A stretch of 64,000 nt of DNA from an uncultured Verrucomicrobiota bacterium. Lineage in GTDB: Bacteria > Verrucomicrobiota > Kiritimatiellia > CAIVKH01. The notes beneath the pieces are model-generated. The model was not told the origin of the DNA and did not search any database. It saw only the letters and a list, made by a program, of their open reading frames with translations. The position numbers and the translations under genes were made by a program. Location: contig CALMUP010000020.1 of assembly GCA_937872895.1 (NCBI GenBank), forward strand, positions 29,970 to 93,969. Reading direction: 5' to 3'. Shown here in pieces: positions 32,785-41,700 of the stretch. Position 1 is the stretch's first letter; the number at the start of each line of letters is the position of its first letter.

Positions 32785-35700
32785 ATGGTTGAACACCCCG
32801 TCATCTCGTCGCGATCCCGAACCGGCACCCTGCGGCGTGCCCGCCTGCTTGTCGCCGCATGGGCCCTCGGCGGATGGGCCGCCGTCGCGCCCGCCCAGAC
32901 CGTGGTGCAAACATTCTTCATGCCCTTCGACGAGGCTGAAGTGAACGTCGCCCTGAATACCATCGACAACTTCGGCGGCGCGATCGGAAGCACCATCCGC
33001 AGCACCATCTCCATCGTCGGTGGTATCACCAATACCGTGATCTACTGGGATCACTGGGAAGATGGCTACGAGGACAACATCCTCGCACCCACCCAGGCTA
33101 CCACCCAGGTATGGGGTGACAACAACCCGGCCAACGGCATCCCACCCAGCTTCGGCGTTGACCGGGTCAACGAGGGTAGCATCATCTCCCTGATCAACGA
33201 CATTCCCATCCCCCGCATCGCCACCAACATCTACTTCGATGCCCGTGACAAGATGTCGGTCACCCGCTGGGTCGCGGTATCCCGCTACCTGTATGCTCCG
33301 AATCCCGGCGAAGTGCTGGCCGATTCCGCCCAGGTGTATGACCGCAGTAAATACGGCTTCAACTTCCGCGCCCCGGTTGGCATCAATACCGGCACCAACC
33401 AGATGTTCGAGTACACCGCGATGCATGTCTCCGCCGGGTACAATTCAACCGTGGTACAGATCGATACCGACGCCGACGGAAACTTCGACGAGACCGTGTT
33501 CCTGAATGAAGGGGAAAACTATGTCACCCGCTTCACCTTCCAGGGCGCCCAGATTCAGGCGTCCAAGCCGGTACAGGCCCACCTGATCACCGGCGACATC
33601 GGCTCGAACTACGAAATGCGCTTTTTCGAGCTCTTTCCGAGCGGACAGTGGGACAACAATTACTACACCCCGGTGCACAGCATCGGAACCATCGCCACCG
33701 AAATCTACTTGTTCAATCCGAACCAGACCAACATCGATGTCGTTTGTGCCACCCAATTCGCGACCAGCACGGTCAACATCGCCGCGAACAGCACGGCCAT
33801 CTATCGGATGCCGACCAACCGGACCGGCGGCAACTTCTACAGCGTCGACGGCAGCCCGTTCGTCCCGGTATCGGCGACCGATGCCGGTCAACAGATCAGC
33901 GGCAACCAGGCTTACGACTGGGGCGCCGCCCTGGTGCCGGTACGCGCCCTGACCACCGTCAGCATCGTGCCGTGGGCGCCGGGCGCGGGCGGCAATCCGC
34001 TCTCCTCCAACAACGGCAACCCGATCTGGCTGACCGCGGAAAGCAACACCACCGTGTACGTGGATTACGATGGCGACCCCCTGACCGGTCCGCTGATCGA
34101 TCCGTTCGGTCGCCGCTACAACTTCAGCACCAACCTGGTCCGCCTGCAATCCATCAGGATCTCGGACAATACCGACAACGACCAGACCGGTATCCGGTTG
34201 TATACCCTGGATGGCATCCGGTTCTCCACCGTATGGGGACAGGACCCGGCCATTGCCCTTCCCGGCAATCCCTACCTCGACATGGGTGCCGCAGTATTTC
34301 CGTTCCCCACCGTGCCGGCCGTCAAGGAGTGGGCACTCATCGATGACTTGAACGAGGATGGTGTCGTCAATCCGGGCGATGCCATTCAATTCACCATTTT
34401 CGTGGTCAATGTCGGATACTCCGACGCCAACAATGTCGTGGTCTATGATTCCGGTGCCTCGAATACCACCTATACCCTCGGTTCCTCCTTCGTGAATGGC
34501 ACGAACATCCTCGACGATGCCGTACCACCTTTCCTGACCGAATTTCCCTTCGATGAAATCGGGTACAACGTCGGGTACATCGCGATGGGTCGGACCGCCA
34601 CCGTGTCCTACATCGTGCGTATCAACGATCCGTTCCCGACCAACACCGATGGCGTCGTCAACGGCGTCTATGTCGATAACGAAACGGAAGTGTTCGTGCC
34701 CGTTCCGATCCCCGGCTTCACGATGTCCAAGACCTCGCCGACCAACCTGTTTTATCCCGGCGATACCATTTCCTACACCCTGGACATCGTCAGTACCGCG
34801 AACGTGTTCCAGACGGGTGTTCAATTGATTGACCAGCTTCCTTCGACGGTTACCTACGTGCCGGGCAGCACCCGCGTCGTGGTCTTCGGCCCGTTTACCG
34901 GAAATTTTCTCGACCGCTTCGACCTGCTCAATGAGTACAACGGCAACAACGGGGCGTTGCGATGGAACTCAGACTGGCAGGAAATCGGCGAGGCCAACGG
35001 TGCCGGTGCCGGCAGCATCCAGGTTATCGTTGATTCCGGCGACCCATCGGAGCAACACATGCTCCGCATCCAGGGAAGCGATTCCTCGATCAGCATCGGT
35101 GCGATGCGCCGGGCTGACCTCGCCCGTTTCACCAATGTCACGTTGCGCTTCTCCTACCGGCGCGACAGCATGGACTCCAGCAGCGAAGTCGTCTCGGTCT
35201 CGGCTTCCGGCAATGGCGGTTCGTCGTGGACCGTGCTTCAGAACATTGCCGGAACCGGCGTGGATGATGCCACCTACATCACCGTGTCAAACCTCAGCCT
35301 GAACGCTTTCCGCACCACGAATTTCGCCCTGCGTTTCCTGGCCAACAGCACCATGAACACGGGTGACCGGCTCTGGATCGACAATGTCGAGATCCTTGCC
35401 TCCGGCAACACCGTGACCAATGTGGGCGGAGCCCCCCCGTTGCTGTTCTCCAATTACGGCGTAGCCTCCGGCCAGGCCTTGCGCGTCACCTTCAACGCCA
35501 CCATCAACGGCAACATCGCGGTATCCCAGATCGTCAACCGCGCCTTCATCAACAGCTTCGCCAGTCCGGCGCCGCTGGAGGCCGCCGCGACGAACTACGC
35601 CATCCTTCCCCAGCGCTCCCTGATCGCCGGCTGGGTTCGCAACGATTTGAATGCCGATGGCAATGTCGGCAATACCAACTATCCTGGCATCAACGGCGTG

Positions 35701-38700
35701 CCCATCACCCTCTACACCGATCCGAACCGCGACGGCAATCCGGCCGACGGCGTGATCGTGGCCTCCACCTATTCAACCTCGAACGGCTACTTCGAACTTG
35801 GGTATTTCCTCTCCAACAGTTATGTCATCCTCCAGACCGACCTGCTGAACTGGCGCAGCACCGGCGATAGTGATGGTGGCAATTCCAACCTGATCGCCCT
35901 CGTGACCGCCAGTGGGGTGAATTTCACCAACAACATCTTTCTCGATACCCGCCTCGCCAACATCCGCGGTAAGGTCGGTTTCGATGCCGATGCCGATGGT
36001 GACCTGCTTGAAACCAATGCCGGCATTGCCGGGGTCACCGTCCGGCTCTTTACCGACCCGAATCAGGACGGGGGACCGGCGGATGGCGTACTGGTGACCT
36101 CCGTGGTGACCGACGTGAACGGCAATTTCCAGTTCTCGAACATCAACACCGGGTACTATGTCCTCGTGGAGGTTGATCCGCCCGGCATGTTCAGCACGGC
36201 CGACAGTGACGGTATCAACGATAACCTGATCGGATTGTACCTCGCCGGTGGCATCGATAGCGAAAACCACCTGTTCCTTGATGCCAGCAGCGGCCTTCAT
36301 ATCACCAAGACCGCCAGCCCTCCCGGCATCTGGTTCCCCGGCTTGCTCGCCCGTTATGCCATCACCGTGGTCAACACCGGAAGTTACACCCATACCGGCC
36401 TGACCATCGAGGACCACCTGGGCATTGGATTGATCTATTCCCCGGGTAGTGCCTACCTGACCTTTGTTACCAATGTGGCAAACTATACCGGCTTTACCGT
36501 GCGGGACAATTTCAGTTCAGCCAGCTTCTCGGCCAACAACGGCACCGCCGTCTGGTCCAGCAACTGGGTGGAGGAAAACGACAACAACTCTGCCTCGTCC
36601 GGATTGTCATTGATTACCGGTGGGCGGTTGCGCATCAACAATCTTTCCAACAACTTCCCGCGCCTTTACCGTGATGTGGACCTGGGCAATGCCGCTTGGG
36701 CCGCCATCAATTTCCGCTACGAAGCCAGCAACAGCCTGGTCACTACCGACTCGGCGGTGATCGAAGTGTCGGCCGACGGCGGAGAAAACTACACGATCAT
36801 CACGAACATCACCGGCTTTAGCGGATCACGCAGCGGAACGGAAACGTTTGATATCACCCCCTGGGCATCGGCGGAAACCAGGGTGCGGGTTCGCATCAAC
36901 AACGGCTACACCAACTCTACGCGATTCTTCCGCCTGGATCACATAGAAGTAGCCTATTCGAATGTAAGTTACCAGACCCTGACCAATGTCGTTCCGGTTG
37001 CTCCACCGCCGGTAATGTTGAGCAATTACTCCCTCGCCCCGGGCCAAACCATCAGCATCGTGTTCACGTCCGAGGTGGACATCGTATACGGCGTGACCAA
37101 CCGCGCCTGTGTCACGTCCACCATCCTGACCAATCCCCTGTGCACGGCCGTGACCAACAGCGTGGATCCGCAAGCAACCCCGGACCGCATCAGTGGCCAG
37201 GTCCGGTACGATTTCGATGGCGATGGCAACCTGCTGGATGCCGATGTCGGACTTCGCGGCGTAACCATTGAGCTGTTTACCGATCCCAACGCCGATGGAA
37301 ATCCCGCCGATGGTGTACTGTTGAGCACGACGGTGACCGATATGCAGGGTTATTACATCTTCGGCGATCTCGTCTCCGGTCGTTACGTCGTCGTGCAAAC
37401 GGATCTCAGCGGCTATTTGAGCACAGCGGACTCACAGGGCGCAAACGACAACCGCATTGCCGTGCACCTGACCGGTGGCGTGGACTCCCGCGACAACGAC
37501 TTCCTCGACTGGGCCATCTCCGGGTTGAGCATCGAAAAGCTGACCTCCGGTGGTGACATCGTCATTCCCGGCGAATTGATCACCTACAGCATCATCGTCT
37601 CGAATGTACGCAACACCACGGCCAGCGGCGTAAGCATCAAGGATCAACTTCCCGCCGGCATGAGTTATGTCCCGGCCAGCGGCTGGGCAATCATTAACGG
37701 TATCATCTCGACCAACTCCACCCGGGATCTCTTCAATGCCCGGGCCTATACCAACAGCGATGGCAATGTCACCTGGCTCGCGCCCTGGACGGAAACCAAC
37801 GATACCGGTGGCGCAACCTCTGGATCGATATTGGTCACCAATGACTTCGGTCCGTTGCGGTTACGCCTATCCAACCTCAACCGCTGGGTTCAGCGACAGG
37901 CGAACATTTCCGGCGGGCAGTCTGTCACCTTAAGCTATTTCTATCGTCGCCAATCGCTGGAAACGGGAGAGTTTGCCACCGTTGAAATTTCAACCAACGG
38001 CCTAAACTGGGTGGAATTGGCCCGGCACGGCTTCGAAAGTGGCGGTTCCAGTTCCCAATCCGATGCATCCTATCAGTTCGTCTCCACCAACATTACGCCG
38101 TATGCCAGTACCAATACCTTCATCCGGTTCAGAACAGCGCCATCGGGCAACATGAATACCGCGGACTTTGTCTGGTTTGATGACATCAGTTTCGATTTTG
38201 GCACCACCGGCAGCGGGTCCATCCCCACCTTTTCTCCGCCCTTCCTTGTGACCAACCAGACCCTGGCGGCTGGTGGAAGTATCCGCGTCACCTTTACCGC
38301 CGCGGTCACCTTTGCCGACACCATCGTGAATACCGCCATCGTATTTACCGCCGTGGACACCAACGGGCTGCGTGCCTATGCCAGCAACCTGGTCGGTAAC
38401 CTCAGCCTGACCCAGGGTTACGCCGTCGTCCAGGGCAACCAGATGGGCGTCCGGGTCGGCTGGTCCCACTACAAGGACGACAACGGACAGGTCATCAAGG
38501 ATTACGATGTATTGTATGTGGACGATCCCTGGACCGGATTCAATCCTGCCATGACCAGTCAATGGGCTTGGGCCGGCACGGTGCGCGATGGCGTGTTCAG
38601 TGATTTCGGGGGTACGAACCGCCTGCCGCCGATGGAAATGGGGAACCGGATGCGCTTCTACCGCGCCGCTTTCAAGGGCACCTGGGGCATGAACAAGTCG

Positions 38701-39453
38701 CCCCGCTATGCCTCCAAGGAGATCTATGTGGCCAAATGCGTGATGCTGAACGAGGGCGAGAACTTCATCTCCCTGTTCATGATCCCCGACAAGAACAACA
38801 TGGCCTGGATCTTCGGCACCAACATGCTGCCCCGCGGCTCCTCCATGGCCAACTCCACGCGCATCGAATGGTACGCCCCGAATTCGTTCAGCGAGGCGAC
38901 CAACGTGGTATGGTTGTCCAACGCCGGGGTCTGGCAATATGCTACCGGCGGCATTGCCAATACCATGCCCGTCCCGTTGCACCAAGGGTTCAACCTGATC
39001 GTTCCTCCCGGCGCAGGTCCGCAGGAACTCATCCTGGTCGGCCGGGTGCCGACCAACACCTCGGCTGCCTTCGGCCATCAGGTCTCCATCGTGGCCAGCG
39101 GCAACTACAACGTCGTCAGCTACAACATCCCGTACCGTGTCCGCCTGATCGATTCCGGCCTGAAGCAGGCGGGTTTCGCCGGCGTGGCTGCCAACCGGCC
39201 GTTCAACCCGAATTATTCCGACGAGATCCGCATCCTCCGCCGCGGCGGCGGTTCGCTCCAGACCCCCGAATACCGCATCCTGATGAATTCCAGCGGCCAA
39301 TTCCAGTTCTGGAGCGGCGGCAACGGTGTTGCCGACAACTTCCAACTCGACCCCGATGACGCCCTGATCATCTACACCCGCAAGTCCACCACCAATTTCA
39401 ACTGGAACATCACCCTCCCGTACCCGACCCCCACCGAATTCATGTCGCCGTAG
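32785..39453 (+). CDS. Giant secreted protein with DUF11 and SdrD B-like modules
   Basis: A 2222-aa exported protein. The signal peptide ends about residue 37 (AAWALGGWAAVAPAQ). Residues 40-510 form an N-terminal region (VYWDHWEDGYEDN, RDKMSVTRWVAVSRYLYAP, AHLITGDIGSNYEMRFFELFPSG quoted in parts) of the kind often found ahead of DUF11 repeats. DUF11 units follow: AVKEWALIDDLNEDG, TMSKTSPTNLFYPGDTISYT, HITKTASPPGIWFPG and SIEKLTSGGDIVIPGELITY. Three of them contain an inserted beta-sandwich of about 150 residues (DNFSSASFSANNGTAVWSS type). Three SdrD B-like modules with Ca-binding-type loops occur at about 35.6, 36.0 and 37.2 kb (DFDGDGNLLDADVG). A distinct C-terminal region (residues about 1880-2222) ends YPTPTEFMSP with no recognised anchor. 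The role is likely structural or adhesive. Confidence 0.82.
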   Translation: MVEHPVISSRSRTGTLRRARLLVAAWALGGWAAVAPAQTVVQTFFMPFDEAEVNVALNTIDNFGGAIGSTIRSTISIVGGITNTVIYWDHWEDGYEDNILAPTQATTQVWGDNNPANGIPPSFGVDRVNEGSIISLINDIPIPRIATNIYFDARDKMSVTRWVAVSRYLYAPNPGEVLADSAQVYDRSKYGFNFRAPVGINTGTNQMFEYTAMHVSAGYNSTVVQIDTDADGNFDETVFLNEGENYVTRFTFQGAQIQASKPVQAHLITGDIGSNYEMRFFELFPSGQWDNNYYTPVHSIGTIATEIYLFNPNQTNIDVVCATQFATSTVNIAANSTAIYRMPTNRTGGNFYSVDGSPFVPVSATDAGQQISGNQAYDWGAALVPVRALTTVSIVPWAPGAGGNPLSSNNGNPIWLTAESNTTVYVDYDGDPLTGPLIDPFGRRYNFSTNLVRLQSIRISDNTDNDQTGIRLYTLDGIRFSTVWGQDPAIALPGNPYLDMGAAVFPFPTVPAVKEWALIDDLNEDGVVNPGDAIQFTIFVVNVGYSDANNVVVYDSGASNTTYTLGSSFVNGTNILDDAVPPFLTEFPFDEIGYNVGYIAMGRTATVSYIVRINDPFPTNTDGVVNGVYVDNETEVFVPVPIPGFTMSKTSPTNLFYPGDTISYTLDIVSTANVFQTGVQLIDQLPSTVTYVPGSTRVVVFGPFTGNFLDRFDLLNEYNGNNGALRWNSDWQEIGEANGAGAGSIQVIVDSGDPSEQHMLRIQGSDSSISIGAMRRADLARFTNVTLRFSYRRDSMDSSSEVVSVSASGNGGSSWTVLQNIAGTGVDDATYITVSNLSLNAFRTTNFALRFLANSTMNTGDRLWIDNVEILASGNTVTNVGGAPPLLFSNYGVASGQALRVTFNATINGNIAVSQIVNRAFINSFASPAPLEAAATNYAILPQRSLIAGWVRNDLNADGNVGNTNYPGINGVPITLYTDPNRDGNPADGVIVASTYSTSNGYFELGYFLSNSYVILQTDLLNWRSTGDSDGGNSNLIALVTASGVNFTNNIFLDTRLANIRGKVGFDADADGDLLETNAGIAGVTVRLFTDPNQDGGPADGVLVTSVVTDVNGNFQFSNINTGYYVLVEVDPPGMFSTADSDGINDNLIGLYLAGGIDSENHLFLDASSGLHITKTASPPGIWFPGLLARYAITVVNTGSYTHTGLTIEDHLGIGLIYSPGSAYLTFVTNVANYTGFTVRDNFSSASFSANNGTAVWSSNWVEENDNNSASSGLSLITGGRLRINNLSNNFPRLYRDVDLGNAAWAAINFRYEASNSLVTTDSAVIEVSADGGENYTIITNITGFSGSRSGTETFDITPWASAETRVRVRINNGYTNSTRFFRLDHIEVAYSNVSYQTLTNVVPVAPPPVMLSNYSLAPGQTISIVFTSEVDIVYGVTNRACVTSTILTNPLCTAVTNSVDPQATPDRISGQVRYDFDGDGNLLDADVGLRGVTIELFTDPNADGNPADGVLLSTTVTDMQGYYIFGDLVSGRYVVVQTDLSGYLSTADSQGANDNRIAVHLTGGVDSRDNDFLDWAISGLSIEKLTSGGDIVIPGELITYSIIVSNVRNTTASGVSIKDQLPAGMSYVPASGWAIINGIISTNSTRDLFNARAYTNSDGNVTWLAPWTETNDTGGATSGSILVTNDFGPLRLRLSNLNRWVQRQANISGGQSVTLSYFYRRQSLETGEFATVEISTNGLNWVELARHGFESGGSSSQSDASYQFVSTNITPYASTNTFIRFRTAPSGNMNTADFVWFDDISFDFGTTGSGSIPTFSPPFLVTNQTLAAGGSIRVTFTAAVTFADTIVNTAIVFTAVDTNGLRAYASNLVGNLSLTQGYAVVQGNQMGVRVGWSHYKDDNGQVIKDYDVLYVDDPWTGFNPAMTSQWAWAGTVRDGVFSDFGGTNRLPPMEMGNRMRFYRAAFKGTWGMNKSPRYASKEIYVAKCVMLNEGENFISLFMIPDKNNMAWIFGTNMLPRGSSMANSTRIEWYAPNSFSEATNVVWLSNAGVWQYATGGIANTMPVPLHQGFNLIVPPGAGPQELILVGRVPTNTSAAFGHQVSIVASGNYNVVSYNIPYRVRLIDSGLKQAGFAGVAANRPFNPNYSDEIRILRRGGGSLQTPEYRILMNSSGQFQFWSGGNGVADNFQLDPDDALIIYTRKSTTNFNWNITLPYPTPTEFMSP

Positions 39454-39567
39454 GTTGAGTCCCCTCCCTGCGACATCGCCCCCCCCGCCGTTTCAGGGTT
39501 TCCTCTATGGATTCCCCCCGTCCGCTCGTGGTATAAGCGAACAACCACAACAACGGTTTTCCGAAGG

Positions 39568-40515
39568 ATGGAGCCCATGAACGAAGCAGCCCGCCCCGAA
39601 TCGTCCCGAACGGTCCTGATCGCCCTGTTGGTGGTCTGCTTGATCGCCGTTGCCGCCGTCCTCTTCCTGGTTCTCCGGCCTGAACCTACCCCGCCGGAAA
39701 CCGTGGTGGAAGTGGTGGAGGCGGCCACCCCGGCCGAGGCGGCATTGAACGTGGCCCAGGTGGTGGACACGTTGGCGAACCCCGAGGCGACCGCCGAGGA
39801 AGGATCCCGTTACAAGGTATTGATCGTGGACGAAGCCCGCGAAGGCGCGTCCGGCATCGCCCGCATCGGCGGGTTGGTGACCTTCGTTCCCGATACCCGG
39901 CGCGGCGACCTGGTGATCGTCGAAGTGTCCCGCCTGAAACGCAGCACCGCCGATGCCCGCCTGGTCGAACGCCTGGCCAGCGGCCAGCCCATCCCCGGCC
40001 GCGAAGCCTCCGATCGCCCCTCCCGTTTGCCGCGCCGAGAGGAAACGCCCGCCTCGCTGATGGTCGGCCAGGAATTCCGCGGCACCGTCGAGGACCTGGG
40101 CCGCGAAGGCGATGGCATCGTGAAGGTGGACGGCAAGGTCGTGTTCGTCAAGGGTGCCGCCATGGGCGAACATGTCGTGTTCCGGGTGACCGAGGACGCC
40201 GGCCGCTTCGCCCGCGGCGAAGTCGTTTCGAAATCCGAGACCCCGTTTGCCACCGCGCCGTCCGCCACCCCGATCGCGAAACCGGCATCCGATGACCACG
40301 GCGATATCCCGGTTGCGGTCGGCGATGAACTGGACGTCGAGGTGGTCGAGGGTGACCGCCGCAATCCATCCGTGGACGGCGTGGCCCGCATCGACCGTTT
40401 CGTGGTGTTCGTGCCCGGTACCCAACCCGGCGACCGCGCCCGCATCCGCATCACCGACGTCCGCTCCCGCGCCGCCCAGGCCGAGGTCATCGAACGGCTG
40501 CCCGCCACGCCCTGA
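39568..40515 (+). CDS. Membrane-anchored protein with three TRAM-like domains
   Basis: A 315-aa protein: a short cytosolic start, one transmembrane helix (about residues 16-37), an acidic helical linker, then three related beta-barrel units that look like TRAM domains. Unit 1, about 80-135, has DEAREGASGIARIGGLVTFV and RRGDLVIVEV. Unit 2, about 165-225, has VEDLGREGDGIVKVDGKVVF and AAMGEHVVFRV. Unit 3, about 245-310, has DGVARIDRFVVFVPGTQPGD and RARIRITDV. TRAM domains bind RNA and normally sit in tRNA/rRNA modification enzymes; free-standing ones are known mainly in archaea. A membrane-tethered triple-TRAM protein is unusual. Orientation would decide whether it meets RNA or DNA. It is the first gene of the comEC operon, 7 bp before the NERD gene. 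ATG 39568 or the ATG at 39577 could be the start. Confidence 0.75.
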   Translation: MEPMNEAARPESSRTVLIALLVVCLIAVAAVLFLVLRPEPTPPETVVEVVEAATPAEAALNVAQVVDTLANPEATAEEGSRYKVLIVDEAREGASGIARIGGLVTFVPDTRRGDLVIVEVSRLKRSTADARLVERLASGQPIPGREASDRPSRLPRREETPASLMVGQEFRGTVEDLGREGDGIVKVDGKVVFVKGAAMGEHVVFRVTEDAGRFARGEVVSKSETPFATAPSATPIAKPASDDHGDIPVAVGDELDVEVVEGDRRNPSVDGVARIDRFVVFVPGTQPGDRARIRITDVRSRAAQAEVIERLPATP

Positions 40516-40522
40516 TCCCGTC

Positions 40523-41278
40523 ATGGCGCGGTTGCTGACAGAGGAGACCTCGCTGACCCGCAAACGGCAGGCCGTGCTAGCCGAGACCGGCGTGTTGGGC
40601 AAGCTGGTCTGGGTCGAAGCCGCCGTCGTGGCCCTGCTGGCCGCCGCCGGGTTGATCCGGTGGTGGCGGCAGGACACCACCACCCTGCTGATCCTCGCCG
40701 CCGTCGGCGCCCTGTTCGTCCTCGCCCACGCCCTGAAATTGCGCGACAATGACCGCGAAGCGAAACGGGTCCAGGCCGGTCTGAAAGGGGAGGCGGAAGT
40801 CACCCGCCTGCTCGATGCGAAACTGGATACCACCCACTACCTGTTGAATGATTGCACGATCAAGGTCGGGCGAACCTCGGCCCAGATCGACCACCTCGTC
40901 GTGGCACCCAACGGGATCTTCCTGCTCGAGACGAAGAACTGGCGCGGCCACATCGAGGGCGATGCCGCCGCCGCGCAGTGGTCGCAGGTCCGCGCCCCTG
41001 GCGAGGTCCCGGCCCCCGTCCACAACCCGGTGATCCAGGTACGCCGCCAGATCGATACCCTGAACGCCTTGCTCCGCCGCCATGCGATCGATTGGCCCGA
41101 CGTGCGCGGCATGGTGCTGTTCACCTCCCCGCGCACCACCTGGTCGATCGCCGAGGACGGTATCCCCGTGTTGCGGCCCGACCAGGCCGTCGAGGCGATC
41201 CTGCGCTTCCGAGGTACTCGTTCCTACGCCGAGTCGGATATCACCCCGGTCGTGAACGCCCTGATGAGGTCGCGGTGA
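40523..41278 (+). CDS. NERD-domain membrane protein
   Basis: A 251-aa protein with two hydrophobic helices near the N terminus (LVWVEAAVVALLAAAGLI and TLLILAAVGALFVLAHAL) followed by a NERD (nuclease-related) domain. Visible core: GLKGEAEVTRLLD, YLLNDCTIKVGRTSAQIDHLVVAPNGIFLLETKNWRG (quoted as the family run from NDCTI to KNWRG), and PVIQVRRQIDTLNALL. The Asp of IDHLVV and the Glu-x-Lys of LETKNW match the catalytic pattern of the restriction-endonuclease-like fold, so nuclease activity is plausible. I chose the ATG at 40523 because the long upstream frame overlaps the TRAM gene. The stop overlaps the next small gene (GTGA). The link with ComEC could mean processing of DNA during uptake (inference). 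Confidence 0.8.
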   Translation: MARLLTEETSLTRKRQAVLAETGVLGKLVWVEAAVVALLAAAGLIRWWRQDTTTLLILAAVGALFVLAHALKLRDNDREAKRVQAGLKGEAEVTRLLDAKLDTTHYLLNDCTIKVGRTSAQIDHLVVAPNGIFLLETKNWRGHIEGDAAAAQWSQVRAPGEVPAPVHNPVIQVRRQIDTLNALLRRHAIDWPDVRGMVLFTSPRTTWSIAEDGIPVLRPDQAVEAILRFRGTRSYAESDITPVVNALMRSR

Positions 41279-41502
41279 CCGGCCCGGCGCCCGCAGGTGA
41301 GCGGCTACGCCGCCTCGTGCTGCTGGTGAATACCGTCGGCCTGCTGCTTTTCCTTGCCTGGCTGGCCTGGGGCGGCCAACGTATTTTCCATACCCAGAAT
41401 GGCGTGGTGTACCTGCTGCCCTGCCTGCCGTTCTTCTTTGTCTATGTGTTCCTGGCCCGTCGCGCGGGTGAGGGAGAAAACGATGATGATTCCGGAGGGT
41501 GA
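41275..41502 (+). CDS. Small membrane protein (two helices)
   Basis: A 75-aa protein starting with GTG that overlaps the NERD stop codon by 4 nt. It contains two hydrophobic segments (RLVLLVNTVGLLLFLAWLAW and VVYLLPCLPFFFVYVFLA) joined by a short polar hairpin, and ends in an acidic tail (GEGENDDDSGG). No family recognised. The overlap with the gene before and the 3-bp gap to the gene after show that it belongs to the comEC operon. A structural or assembly role beside ComEC or the NERD protein is conceivable, but nothing in the sequence proves it. Confidence 0.62.
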   Translation: MTGPAPAGERLRRLVLLVNTVGLLLFLAWLAWGGQRIFHTQNGVVYLLPCLPFFFVYVFLARRAGEGENDDDSGG

Positions 41503-41505
41503 TGT

Positions 41506-41700
41506 ATGGAACGCGGTGTAAAAGCGCTGTTGCGGATCCTGTTTGCCGCGCTGTTGCTGGGGCTGCTGGTGATCGCCTTTCATCCCGCTTACCGGGTCAC
41601 CGCACAAGCGCTCTGGCGTGGTGATGTGTCCGCCTCGCCGATCGCCGGGAGCAACCAGGCCTACTATCCCGATGTCGTGGTCGGGGAGGGCACCCGGTGA
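41506..41700 (+). CDS. Small single-pass membrane protein
   Basis: A 64-aa protein with one transmembrane helix at about residues 8-25 (LLRILFAALLLGLLVIAF) and a short periplasmic-type tail (SPIAGSNQAYYPDVVVGEGTR). It starts 3 bp after the preceding small gene and its stop overlaps the GTG start of comEC (GTGA), so translation is probably coupled along the operon. Unknown function. Small genes like this are easy to miss in routine annotation. Confidence 0.6.
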   Translation: MERGVKALLRILFAALLLGLLVIAFHPAYRVTAQALWRGDVSASPIAGSNQAYYPDVVVGEGTR

